A stretch of DNA of 52,863 nt, from the IMG/VR virus record IMGVR_UViG_3300002460_002255, positions 1,448 to 54,310 of that record; one strand, 5' to 3'. Source of the stretch: a virus. The notes beneath the pieces are model-generated. The model was not told where the DNA came from, made no database searches, and worked only from the letters and a program-made list of their open reading frames with translations. A program made the position numbers and the translations under genes. Positions 9,209 through 17,308 of the stretch are shown in pieces. The number at the start of each line of letters is the position of its first letter. Position 1 is the stretch's first letter.

Positions 9209-9215
9209 TTAACCT
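9204..9215 (+). promoter_or_regulatory. -10 box directly before start codon (leaderless type)
   Basis: TATAAT at 9204-9209 is followed by exactly six bases and then ATG 9216. There is no Shine-Dalgarno. A transcript starting the usual 6-8 bases after the box would begin at the start codon. No good -35 box is visible. Confidence 0.55.
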
Positions 9216-9722
9216 ATGGCACAACTATATCAGATTCATAATGGCCCAAGCCCAACAACCGCTGCTCAAGTCCCAGTTACTACAGGAACAGCAATTAAGA
9301 CATTGCTTCAAATCAAACTTGGAACTCAGAACTTTGGAAGGATTGTAGAATGGGGTATCTCCTTTGACGGTAGTGCAGCGGCAACACCTATAAAATGTGA
9401 ACTTTTAGAAACAGGAACGGTATTTGCCACAGTCACAGCCCACGTTGCATCAGGAATAGTAAAATTAGACCCGAATGCTGTTGACCCAACTACTTCTAAT
9501 TTTATTCTCACAACCACTGGTACAGGTTACACGTCAACAGCAGAAGGTACAATTACCGCTTCAAGAGTATTTGATGCTCAACTGGTTGCCCCAACCAACC
9601 AATATATCAAACAATTCCCTTTAGGCAGAGAACCTGTAATTAATGTTGGAACTTCCATGAGAGTTCGTGTAACGGCAGGAGCTGCAATTAATGCCTATTG
9701 TTATATGACTATAGAAGTATGA
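9216..9722 (+). CDS. Putative virion beta-sandwich protein
   Basis: A 168-residue protein rich in Thr, Ala, Val and Gly, with alternating hydrophobic segments typical of a beta-sandwich. It lacks a signal peptide, membrane segment or long helix. I do not recognise a named family. Position at the start of the tail/fibre module and composition (for example PVTTGTAIKTLLQIKLGT and VGTSMRVRVTAGAAIN) suit a phage surface or fibre-associated protein. The start codon is preceded by a -10 box and no ribosome binding site. Confidence 0.55.
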   Translation: MAQLYQIHNGPSPTTAAQVPVTTGTAIKTLLQIKLGTQNFGRIVEWGISFDGSAAATPIKCELLETGTVFATVTAHVASGIVKLDPNAVDPTTSNFILTTTGTGYTSTAEGTITASRVFDAQLVAPTNQYIKQFPLGREPVINVGTSMRVRVTAGAAINAYCYMTIEV

Positions 9723-10204
9723 TAATCAGAAAATATGAGGATAAAGATTTAGCTAAATTCACAGAATTTACCAAAGCTTCTATTACCGAACCAGTAATCC
9801 TCCAGCAATTCTCAAAAGACAATATCGTCAATGCGATATTAACCAATAAAGGCAACAGGATTTATGTAGTGGAAGATGATTTTGGTGAAATTATTGGAAC
9901 TGGAGTCTGGAATACTTCTGGCCCAACATTGATGTATGCTCTGATGAATACTCCCACTTTCCAGCTTGATGATTATATGGGATTAGTTAGTAAGATGGTA
10001 ACTGATTGTTTGGCTGAAGGTTATGATACTGGTTATATTCCAATTTCCCAAAAATGGCTACTTAATTTACTTCAACTACATTTCCCCGTAGGAGTAAAGG
10101 CGACAGTAGTAGGACGGAAGCCTATCACTCAAGAACCTCTATCTTGGGAATTAGAAATTGATTTAAACATAATCGCCGATAGACTCAAGGAACTATCTCA
10201 ATAA
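9719..10204 (+). CDS. GNAT-like N-acetyltransferase domain protein
   Basis: A 161-residue protein. The start is taken at ATG 9719, overlapping the previous stop as ATGA; the protein then opens MIIRKYEDKDLAKFTEF, a classic GNAT first strand and helix. RIYVVEDDFGEIIGTGVW fits the central strands. The acetyl-CoA loop (Q/R-x2-G-x-G/A) is not obvious, so activity is uncertain. Phage tail modules often carry such proteins of unknown use. It could acetylate a sugar or a virion protein. Confidence 0.5.
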   Translation: MIIRKYEDKDLAKFTEFTKASITEPVILQQFSKDNIVNAILTNKGNRIYVVEDDFGEIIGTGVWNTSGPTLMYALMNTPTFQLDDYMGLVSKMVTDCLAEGYDTGYIPISQKWLLNLLQLHFPVGVKATVVGRKPITQEPLSWELEIDLNIIADRLKELSQ

Positions 10205-10205
10205 T

Positions 10206-10838
10206 ATGCCAGCTTTTAGTTTTACCGCAACTATTGATTCATATATGCAAGGCGTACCTGAAGACGGTAAGGGTGTTAATTACGGTTCTAGTGGTCCTTT
10301 AATGGTAGGAGTAATGTATAGTAGTGGGACCAAGGCGGCACTCTTCAACGCTATCGGTAACTTCGATGTATCTTCCTTAACAGGAGCAACAATAAATGCC
10401 GCTAAACTTGTCCATAATATTGTTGATAGGGCTGGAAGTAATAGTGCTAAAGTGAAGCGTTGTACACGGCCTTCTACTTGGACAGAAGCAGGTGTTACTT
10501 GGAACACGTACGATGGGACAAATAATTGGACAACTTCAGGGGGAGATGTGGACGATACTACGCCCACGCCAGTTGCGTTTAATATACCAGCGAATGCGGG
10601 TAGCTTTGAGATTACTGGCATGAAGGACTTTGTAACTGATGCATTAAATAACCGTTCAGGTATTGTTTCTGTTATTTATTTGTTGGATAACCAAGACCCA
10701 GGTACTGACCAAACAATGAGATGGAAAGCAAGGAATGAAACTCCTGAACCGTGGAAACTCATTGTAGACCATGGACCTTTTGTTAAAAATATCCATGTTC
10801 CAATAAACCAAGCAGTTAACAGAGCTAATACGTACTAA
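10206..10838 (+). CDS. DNRLRE-domain (carbohydrate-binding-like) fibre protein
   Basis: A 210-residue protein with the layout of DNRLRE domains: ATIDSYMQ, then VNYGSSGPLMVG, a first-strand cluster ending FDVSSLTGATINAAKLV, the signature STWTEAGVTWNTYDGTNNW, and closing VSVIYLLDNQDPGTDQTMRW. DNRLRE domains occur in secreted and phage surface proteins and are often linked to glycan binding. The protein ends with a short tail (VPINQAVNRANTY) after the domain. A related domain occurs in 17309-18622. Confidence 0.75.
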   Translation: MPAFSFTATIDSYMQGVPEDGKGVNYGSSGPLMVGVMYSSGTKAALFNAIGNFDVSSLTGATINAAKLVHNIVDRAGSNSAKVKRCTRPSTWTEAGVTWNTYDGTNNWTTSGGDVDDTTPTPVAFNIPANAGSFEITGMKDFVTDALNNRSGIVSVIYLLDNQDPGTDQTMRWKARNETPEPWKLIVDHGPFVKNIHVPINQAVNRANTY

Positions 10839-10846
10839 AAATAAGT

Positions 10847-10858
10847 TATACTTAACTT
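10847..10858 (+). promoter_or_regulatory. -10 box directly before the Ser/Thr giant gene
   Basis: TATACT at 10847-10852, then six bases, then ATG 10859, with no Shine-Dalgarno. It has the same geometry as at 9204, 15675 and 17297. No convincing -35 box is present. Confidence 0.5.
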
Positions 10859-13800
10859 ATGGCTCGGTTACTGCGTTCCTACGGGATTATCTTAATAAGA
10901 GAATTTCCAATCACTTTGGTGGTAGGTACTACTACCTCTACAACTACCACCACTTCAACAACCACGTCCACCACCACAACTAGCTCTAGTACATCTACTA
11001 CCACATCCACCAGTACTTCTACAAGCACTACAACCACTTCTAGCTCCACTACCACATCGACTTCAACAACGACAACTTCGACTAGCTCTTCGACATCTAC
11101 GTCAACGACGACAAGCACAACTACTACGAGTACAAGTACTAGTTCATCGACAAGCACAACTACAACTAGCTCTAGTACCTCGACTACGACTTCAACATCT
11201 ACTAGCACATCTACCTCCACTACTACTACTTCAAGTTCTACGAGCACAAGTACGACAACAACATCGAGTAGTACGTCGACTACAACTACTTCAAGCTCAA
11301 CTAGTACAACAACTACCACGTCAACTAGTACTTCTTCCTCCACATCTACAACAACGACTAGTAGTTCTACCTCTACTTCTACTTCGACCACAACGACGAG
11401 TTCGAGTACAACTACAACTACAAGTTCGTCTACGTCTACCTCAACCACCACTACGTCTAGCAGTACTAGTACTTCCACAACAACGACATCAACATCTACT
11501 TCTACTACGACTAGCACATCAACTTCTACTAGCACCAGTACGTCTACGACTACGACCTCTACTTCCACGTCAACCAGTACAACAACTACGAGTTCCAGTA
11601 CTTCTACCACAAGTAGTACAAGTACCAGCACGACCACATCTACTACAACTACATCCAGTAGCACGTCAACATCGACAACAACTACGTCTAGTTCTACTTC
11701 TACGACTACAACCAGTACTAGTACTAGTAGCAGTACCACAACATCAAGCTCAACAAGCACCAGCACCAGTACAACTACAACTTCTACCTCGACTTCAACT
11801 TCTACCACTACGACTAGTTCAAGTACTTCAACAACAACTAGCAGTAGCACGTCCAGTTCAACATCAACGACTACGACCTCTAGTAGTACTTCTACTTCAA
11901 CAACGACAACGTCGAGTTCAACTTCCACAAGTACTAGTACTTCAACCACAACGAGCACTAGTACCACCACAACTTCTTCAACAACAACTACTAGCACAAC
12001 GACTACTTCTTCGAGTACTACAACTTCAACAACAACCTCGACATCGACAAGTAGTTCTACCAGTACTACCACTACCAGTAGTAGTACTAGCACTAGTACA
12101 ACCACCACATCTTCTTCGACTTCTACAAGTACGACTAGCAGTACTAGTACCAGTACTAGTACAACTACCACTTCTAGTAGTACATCGACAAGTACAACCA
12201 CAACGTCTAGCTCTACTAGTACTACTACGTCGACAAGCAGTTCTACCTCGACATCAACTACTACAACGTCAAGTAGTACCTCAACGTCTACTACTACCAC
12301 CAGTAGTAGTACTTCGACCACAACCTCAACTACTACATCAAGTTCAACTTCAACTACCACGACTAGTAGCAGCACATCGACATCAACTACTACTACCAGT
12401 ACTTCGACTAGCACTACGACTACAACTTCTACCTCGAGTTCTAGTAGTACCAGTACAACCACAACGTCGAGTTCAACTTCAAGTAGTACTACCACTACGT
12501 CTAGTAGTACTTCCACAACAACCACGAGTAGTAGTACCTCTACAAGCACTACAACAACTAGTTCATCAACGAGTACTTCGACGACTACCACAAGCTCGTC
12601 TACGTCTACCACAACGACCAGCACTAGTAGTTCTACTAGTACAACTACGACTTCGTCCAGTACTTCAACTAGTACAACTACCACCAGTTCTAGTACATCA
12701 ACCACAACGTCTACTAGTACTACAACTTCAACATCAACTACGACAACGTCCAGCTCTACATCTACTTCTACTACGATTACTAGCACCAGCACATCTACGA
12801 CAACGACGTCTTCCAGTACGACAACATCAACCACCACTACTTCTAGTTCGACTTCAACTACAACCACCAGTTCATCTACTACAACGAGTACAACTACGAC
12901 CTCGAGTAGCACGAGTACTAGTACTACAACTACCTCATCTAGCACTACTACAAGCACTACAACTAGTACTTCGACATCTAGTTCCACTAGCACCACGACA
13001 ACTAGTACTTCAACGACAACAAGTACAACTACCACTAGTAGTAGTACTTCCACCACCACAACCTCATCGTCCACAAGTACGTCAACGACTACAACTAGTT
13101 CAAGCACTTCAACTACAACTTCAACTAGTACAAGCACAACGTCATCTACCAGTACTACTACCACTAGTACAAGTACATCCAGTTCTACAACCACGACTAG
13201 TTCTTCTACTTCGACGACTACTAGTACGTCAACATCAACTAGTACCAGTACAACTACTACTAGTAGTAGTACCTCCACGACTACAACGGTGACATCCACG
13301 TCGACTTCCACTACTACAACCTCTACCAGTAGTTCTACCTCTACGACGACTACATCGTCGTCAACGTCAACAACTACAACGTCCACCTCAAGTTCTAGTA
13401 GTACCAGTACAACCACAACGTCGAGTTCGACATCGACTACCACATCAACTTCAACAAGTACAAGTACGAGTACTAGTACAACTACTACGTCGTCGTCTAC
13501 TTCCACTAGTACAACGACAACTAGTTCTTCTACCTCGACTACTACTACAAGCAGTTCTACTAGTACATCTACCACGACTACAAGTAGCAGTACTAGCACA
13601 AGTACGACATCCAGCTCGACGAGCACGAGCACGAGTACAACTACTACATCTAGTAGTACTTCGACCAGTACGACCACCACAAGTTCTTCGACTACAACCT
13701 CAACCAGTACAACTACTTCAACTAGTACATCTAGCTCAACTAGTACGACCACTACTAGCAGTTCTACTTCGACTTCTACTACAACCACTAGTACTTCGAC

Positions 13801-15679
13801 TACAAGTAGTACTTCTACATCAACGTCTACTACAACCACTAGTTCAAGCACTAGTACAACTACGAGTAGTAGTACTTCAACCACAACAACGTCTTCCTCA
13901 ACTTCCACTACTACAAGTAGTTCGACAAGTACGAGTACTACAACTACGTCGTCTAGTACTACAACAACTACCAGCTCAAGTACGTCTACTACGACCACCT
14001 CTACATCAACATCAACGACGACAACATCTAGTAGTACCTCAACAAGTACCTCAACCACGACTACTTCTACTTCAACTACAACTAGTACCTCCACCAGTAC
14101 AACTACCTCTACATCGACATCCACGACTACTACAAGTAGCTCTACTTCTACTACCACAACTAGTACGTCAACGACTACGTCAAGCTCTACGAGCACGACA
14201 ACAACATCTTCAAGTACGAGTACTACAAGTAGTACTTCAACTTCTACTTCAACAACTACAACATCAAGTAGCACAACGACTAGCTCGTCTACCAGCACTA
14301 CTACTACATCAAGTAGTACATCCACGACAACCACCAGCAGTTCCACGAGTACTACAACCAGTAGCTCAACTTCTACAACAACCACTAGTTCTTCTACTAG
14401 TAGCAGTACTACTACATCTACTTCCACAACTACGACCAGTTCTAGTACTTCTACCACTACAACAAGTTCTTCGACTAGTACTTCCAGTAGTACAAGTACT
14501 TCTACTACAACCACGTCTAGTAGTACTTCTACAACTAGTAGTACCTCAAGCTCCACAACAACAACTAGCTCTTCAACCACTACCTCAACTACAACAACTA
14601 GTTCATCTACGTCTACTACTAGTAGCACTAGTACATCCACAACTACTACTTCTAGTAGTACATCTAGTTCTACTTCCACTAGTACTACAACTACCAGTAC
14701 ATCAACTTCAACTAGTACTACCACAACCAGTTCTTCTACCAGCACGAGCACGACAACCACTTCGTCTAGTACTTCAAGTAGCACTACTACAACTAGTTCC
14801 TCGACATCTACTAGCACTACAACTACAAGTTCAAGTACCTCTACAACAACTAGTACGTCAACGTCTACGACTACAACCTCGAGCTCCACCAGTAGTACAA
14901 CTAGTACATCTACTACCACTACATCTAGTAGTACGAGCACAAGTACCACCACGACATCCACATCAACATCTACTTCCACAACTACTACGTCAACATCAAG
15001 CTCAACGACTACGAGTACTACAACCAGTTCGTCTACGACTACATCCAGCAGTACAACTACAACGTCGAGTAGTACCTCTACTAGCACTACAACTACTAGT
15101 ACTAGCTCAAGTACTAGCACTACCACAACGAGTAGTTCAACCAGTACTTCGACTACAACAACACTGACTACAACTAGTACTTCGACATCTAGTTCCACTA
15201 GCACCACGACAACCTCAAGCTCAACTAGTACAACTACTTCAAGTTCAACGACAACTACTTCTACGAGTAGTTCAACTAGCACTACGACTTCTACTTCGAC
15301 TACTACCTCTACTACAACAACGAGTAGTTCTACTTCCACCTCGACATCGACTACCACAACTAGTACTAGTTCCAGTACTTCTACCTCTACAACTAGCTCT
15401 TCCACTTCAACTTCTAGTTCCACTAGTAGTTCATCTTCTACAAGTACAACTACTACCAGTACGAGTACGTCATCAACTACTTCAACCACTACAACTTCAA
15501 CTTCGACTAGTACTTCTACTTCTACGAGTACTAGCACCACAACCACCAGCAGCTCTACTAGCACGAGTACTTCTAGCTCTACTTCCACAAGCTCAAGTAG
15601 TTCTACAAGTACTACAACTACAGTTCCCTACCCAATAAATGTAGAAAGGAGCGACTTAGTGATAGGCGTTACGGTATAA
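10859..15679 (+). CDS. Giant Ser/Thr-only repeat protein, mucin-like fibre candidate
   Basis: A 1606-residue protein. Residues 1-23 are a short head (MARLLRSYGIILIREFPIT). Residues 24-1588 are Ser and Thr only, with just three exceptions that I can see (one Ile, one Val, one Leu). The last 18 residues, VPYPINVERSDLVIGVTV, resemble the tails of the proteins at 15687 and 17309. The tract is built from variants of TTTTSSSTS and TTTTSSSTSTS. It has no charge, no Lys/Arg and no predicted fold; such tracts are extended and are natural targets for O-glycosylation. The neighbours are fibre genes and a large glycosyltransferase locus. All ten Ser and Thr codons are used in mixed order. No enzymatic role is visible; the glycosylation idea is inference. 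Confidence 0.85.
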   Translation: MARLLRSYGIILIREFPITLVVGTTTSTTTTTSTTTSTTTTSSSTSTTTSTSTSTSTTTTSSSTTTSTSTTTTSTSSSTSTSTTTSTTTTSTSTSSSTSTTTTSSSTSTTTSTSTSTSTSTTTTSSSTSTSTTTTSSSTSTTTTSSSTSTTTTTSTSTSSSTSTTTTSSSTSTSTSTTTTSSSTTTTTSSSTSTSTTTTSSSTSTSTTTTSTSTSTTTSTSTSTSTSTSTTTTSTSTSTSTTTTSSSTSTTSSTSTSTTTSTTTTSSSTSTSTTTTSSSTSTTTTSTSTSSSTTTSSSTSTSTSTTTTSTSTSTSTTTTSSSTSTTTSSSTSSSTSTTTTSSSTSTSTTTTSSSTSTSTSTSTTTSTSTTTTSSTTTTSTTTTSSSTTTSTTTSTSTSSSTSTTTTSSSTSTSTTTTSSSTSTSTTSSTSTSTSTTTTSSSTSTSTTTTSSSTSTTTSTSSSTSTSTTTTSSSTSTSTTTTSSSTSTTTSTTTSSSTSTTTTSSSTSTSTTTTSTSTSTTTTTSTSSSSSTSTTTTSSSTSSSTTTTSSSTSTTTTSSSTSTSTTTTSSSTSTSTTTTSSSTSTTTTSTSSSTSTTTTSSSTSTSTTTTSSSTSTTTSTSTTTSTSTTTTSSSTSTSTTITSTSTSTTTTSSSTTTSTTTTSSSTSTTTTSSSTTTSTTTTSSSTSTSTTTTSSSTTTSTTTSTSTSSSTSTTTTSTSTTTSTTTTSSSTSTTTTSSSTSTSTTTTSSSTSTTTSTSTSTTSSTSTTTTSTSTSSSTTTTSSSTSTTTSTSTSTSTSTTTTSSSTSTTTTVTSTSTSTTTTSTSSSTSTTTTSSSTSTTTTSTSSSSSTSTTTTSSSTSTTTSTSTSTSTSTSTTTTSSSTSTSTTTTSSSTSTTTTSSSTSTSTTTTSSSTSTSTTSSSTSTSTSTTTTSSSTSTSTTTTSSSTTTSTSTTTSTSTSSSTSTTTTSSSTSTSTTTTSTSTTSSTSTSTSTTTTSSSTSTTTSSSTSTTTTSSSTSTTTSSSTSTSTTTTSSSTTTTTSSSTSTTTTSTSTSTTTTSSSTSTSTSTTTTSTSTTTSTSTSTTTSTSTSTTTTSSSTSTTTTSTSTTTSSSTSTTTTSSSTSTTSSTSTSTSTTTTSSSTTTSSSTSTTTTSSSTSTTTTSSSTSTTTSSSTSTTTTSSSTSSSTTTSTSTTTTSSSTSTTTTSSSTSTSSSTSTSTTTTSSSTSTTSSTSSSTTTTSSSTTTSTTTTSSSTSTTSSTSTSTTTTSSSTSSSTSTSTTTTSTSTSTSTTTTSSSTSTSTTTTSSSTSSSTTTTSSSTSTSTTTTSSSTSTTTSTSTSTTTTSSSTSSTTSTSTTTTSSSTSTSTTTTSTSTSTSTTTTSTSSSTTTSTTTSSSTTTSSSTTTTSSSTSTSTTTTSTSSSTSTTTTSSSTSTSTTTTLTTTSTSTSSSTSTTTTSSSTSTTTSSSTTTTSTSSSTSTTTSTSTTTSTTTTSSSTSTSTSTTTTSTSSSTSTSTTSSSTSTSSSTSSSSSTSTTTTSTSTSSTTSTTTTSTSTSTSTSTSTSTTTTSSSTSTSTSSSTSTSSSSSTSTTTTVPYPINVERSDLVIGVTV
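10928..15622 (+). repeat. 4.7-kb low-complexity Ser/Thr codon tract
   Basis: DNA coding residues 24-1588 of the preceding gene. It is made of ACN, TCN and AGY codons with synonymous bases varied nearly at random, so the protein is periodic but the DNA mostly is not. Two long exact DNA repeats stand out: 12956-13002 equals 15167-15213 (47 bases), and 12437-12474 equals 13391-13428 (38 bases). Confidence 0.9.
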
Positions 15680-15686
15680 TTAAAAT
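15675..15686 (+). promoter_or_regulatory. -10 box directly before start codon
   Basis: TATAAT at 15675-15680, six bases, ATG 15687; no Shine-Dalgarno. It sits within the last codons of the giant gene. Confidence 0.5.
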
Positions 15687-17294
15687 ATGGCACGTCTTTG
15701 GTCTAGTGGGTTTGAATTAAATAGTTTAACTACGGATGTTGAAGTGACAGGTATTGGAGGTTCGCCAACTATAAGCACTACAACAGTACGAAGTGGTGCT
15801 TATGCTTTGAAATCAGCCCCAACATCTTCTGTTCAAGCAGTATTTTATGATTTTAAGTCTAGTGCTACTGCTGATGGCTTCTATATAAGGGCATACTTTA
15901 GAATAGCCACTCTACCAGGAGTCAAGACAGAGATCATTAAATTAAGAGGAACTGGTGACAAGGCAAGAATAGACTTAAATTCAGATGGTACATTAGAACT
16001 GTGGAATGCTGAAGATAACGCCCAGGTAGGTTTAGATAGCTCTGTGCTAAATACCAACCAATGGTACAGAATAGAGCTAAAACTTGATTGCACCACATTG
16101 TCTAGTACTTCCATCGAAGGAAAAATAGATGGAACCAGTTTTGCCTCTGGCACAATTAACCTTGCTAGTGGTGTTTCACGAGCTAACTTTGGAATCATAG
16201 ATACTGCAGTTACTGCCGAGCTATATGTTGACGACATAGCCATCAATGACGACTCAGGCTCCTTCCAAAACTCTTGGCCTGGAGAAGGGGAGATAATTCA
16301 TTTAAGACCGAGTGCTACAGGGGACAACTCAGACTGGACTGGTACTAATACAGATATAGATGAAGTAACCCCAGACGATGCCACTACTCTAATTTCTTCC
16401 AACACTAATGAACAAATAGAAGATGTGAATATAGATGATACCCCTGCTGCTTTGGCTTCAGACGACACCATAAACTGTGTTCAATTGGGAACTAGATTTA
16501 ATGGAGTAGGAGCCTCTGCCAATGCCTCCTTCGTTACAAGAATAAAAAAGGCATCGGCTGGTACGGTTTCGGAAAGCTCTGTAATTACTCCAAGTAACAC
16601 TACTTGGGATACTAATGCGGATGCTGCACCTAGAAATTATGCTTTAACTTTATATCAAGATCCAGACAGTAGTAATTGGACTAAAGCTACTCTTGATACC
16701 TCCCAGATAGGGGTGAGACTGTCCTCTGCTTCTACTAATGCAGCCCAAGTTTCAACTCTTTGGCTTTTGGTAGACCACCAACCTGCTGCTGGAACTACTA
16801 CATCAACTACTACAACTACCTCTACCTCAACCTCCACGTCTACGACTACAACCAGCTCTTCTACCTCTACAACAACAACATCTAGTTCTACTAGTACCAC
16901 AACTAGTACAACGACTACTAGTACATCTACTACAACTTCCACAAGTACTACTACCTCATCATCAACTTCAAGTACAACAACGACTAGTACTACCACAACT
17001 TCTACTTCCACAACGACTACTACATCCACCAGTACTACTACATCTTTGAGTACCACGACGTCGACTAGCACAAGTACCAGTAGCAGCACGACTACTTCCA
17101 CTAGTACTACTTCCACATCTACCAGCACCACTACATCCCTAAGTACTACTACTTCAACAAGTACGAGTACTAGTTCATCTACTACAACTACACTAGGTTA
17201 TTCCATCGATGTAGTTCCTGGCTATGATCTAGGTGTGAATGTAGAAGAAGAGGAAGAAGGACTAATGGAGTTTGATGTTAGAGATGAGAAATAG
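15687..17294 (+). CDS. Lectin-like (LamG/ConA-fold) fibre protein with Ser/Thr stalk
   Basis: A 535-residue protein. Residues about 1-190 look like a concanavalin-A-like jelly roll: WSSGFELNS, SGAYALKS, FYIRAYFRIATLP, GTLELWNAED, NQWYRIELKLD, and the closing ELYVDDIAIND. Residues about 200-365 form a second beta domain (ending VSTLWLLVDHQPAAG). A Ser/Thr stalk follows at 16794-17192. The end is LGYSIDVVPGYDLGVNVEEEEEG and a short acidic tail. It probably forms part of a tail fibre that binds or displays glycans. Within the stalk a 25-residue unit occurs twice with scrambled codons (17022-17096 and 17115-17189). Confidence 0.72.
   Translation: MARLWSSGFELNSLTTDVEVTGIGGSPTISTTTVRSGAYALKSAPTSSVQAVFYDFKSSATADGFYIRAYFRIATLPGVKTEIIKLRGTGDKARIDLNSDGTLELWNAEDNAQVGLDSSVLNTNQWYRIELKLDCTTLSSTSIEGKIDGTSFASGTINLASGVSRANFGIIDTAVTAELYVDDIAINDDSGSFQNSWPGEGEIIHLRPSATGDNSDWTGTNTDIDEVTPDDATTLISSNTNEQIEDVNIDDTPAALASDDTINCVQLGTRFNGVGASANASFVTRIKKASAGTVSESSVITPSNTTWDTNADAAPRNYALTLYQDPDSSNWTKATLDTSQIGVRLSSASTNAAQVSTLWLLVDHQPAAGTTTSTTTTTSTSTSTSTTTTSSSTSTTTTSSSTSTTTSTTTTSTSTTTSTSTTTSSSTSSTTTTSTTTTSTSTTTTTSTSTTTSLSTTTSTSTSTSSSTTTSTSTTSTSTSTTTSLSTTTSTSTSTSSSTTTTLGYSIDVVPGYDLGVNVEEEEEGLMEFDVRDEK
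17022..17189 (+). repeat. Two identical 25-residue units in different codons
   Basis: Units at 17022-17096 and 17115-17189 encode the same 25 residues (TSTSTTTSLSTTTSTSTSTS plus SSTTT), separated by six residues. By my codon-by-codon comparison 17 of 25 codons differ, all synonymously. Leu changes from TTG to CTA, and two serines switch between AGC and TCN. Confidence 0.9.
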
Positions 17295-17296
17295 GT

Positions 17297-17308
17297 TATA
17301 ATTTATCT
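17297..17308 (+). promoter_or_regulatory. -10 box directly before start codon
   Basis: TATAAT at 17297-17302, six bases, ATG 17309. A weak TTGATG lies 19 bases upstream of the box (17272-17277). No Shine-Dalgarno. Confidence 0.5.

Noticed and set aside
10879-15588. Minus-strand frame of 1569 codons rich in Val, Leu, Glu and Asp opposite the Ser/Thr tract
   Set aside because: It follows automatically from ACN/TCN/AGY codons, which cannot give stops in that antisense frame; no start signal or family resemblance.
10928-15622. CRISPR array or minisatellite
   Set aside because: No constant repeat with unique spacers; the periodicity is in the protein while the DNA is synonymously mixed, and the frame stays open throughout.
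10928-15622. Diversity-generating retroelement variable region
   Set aside because: No reverse transcriptase, template repeat or adenine-specific variation is visible.
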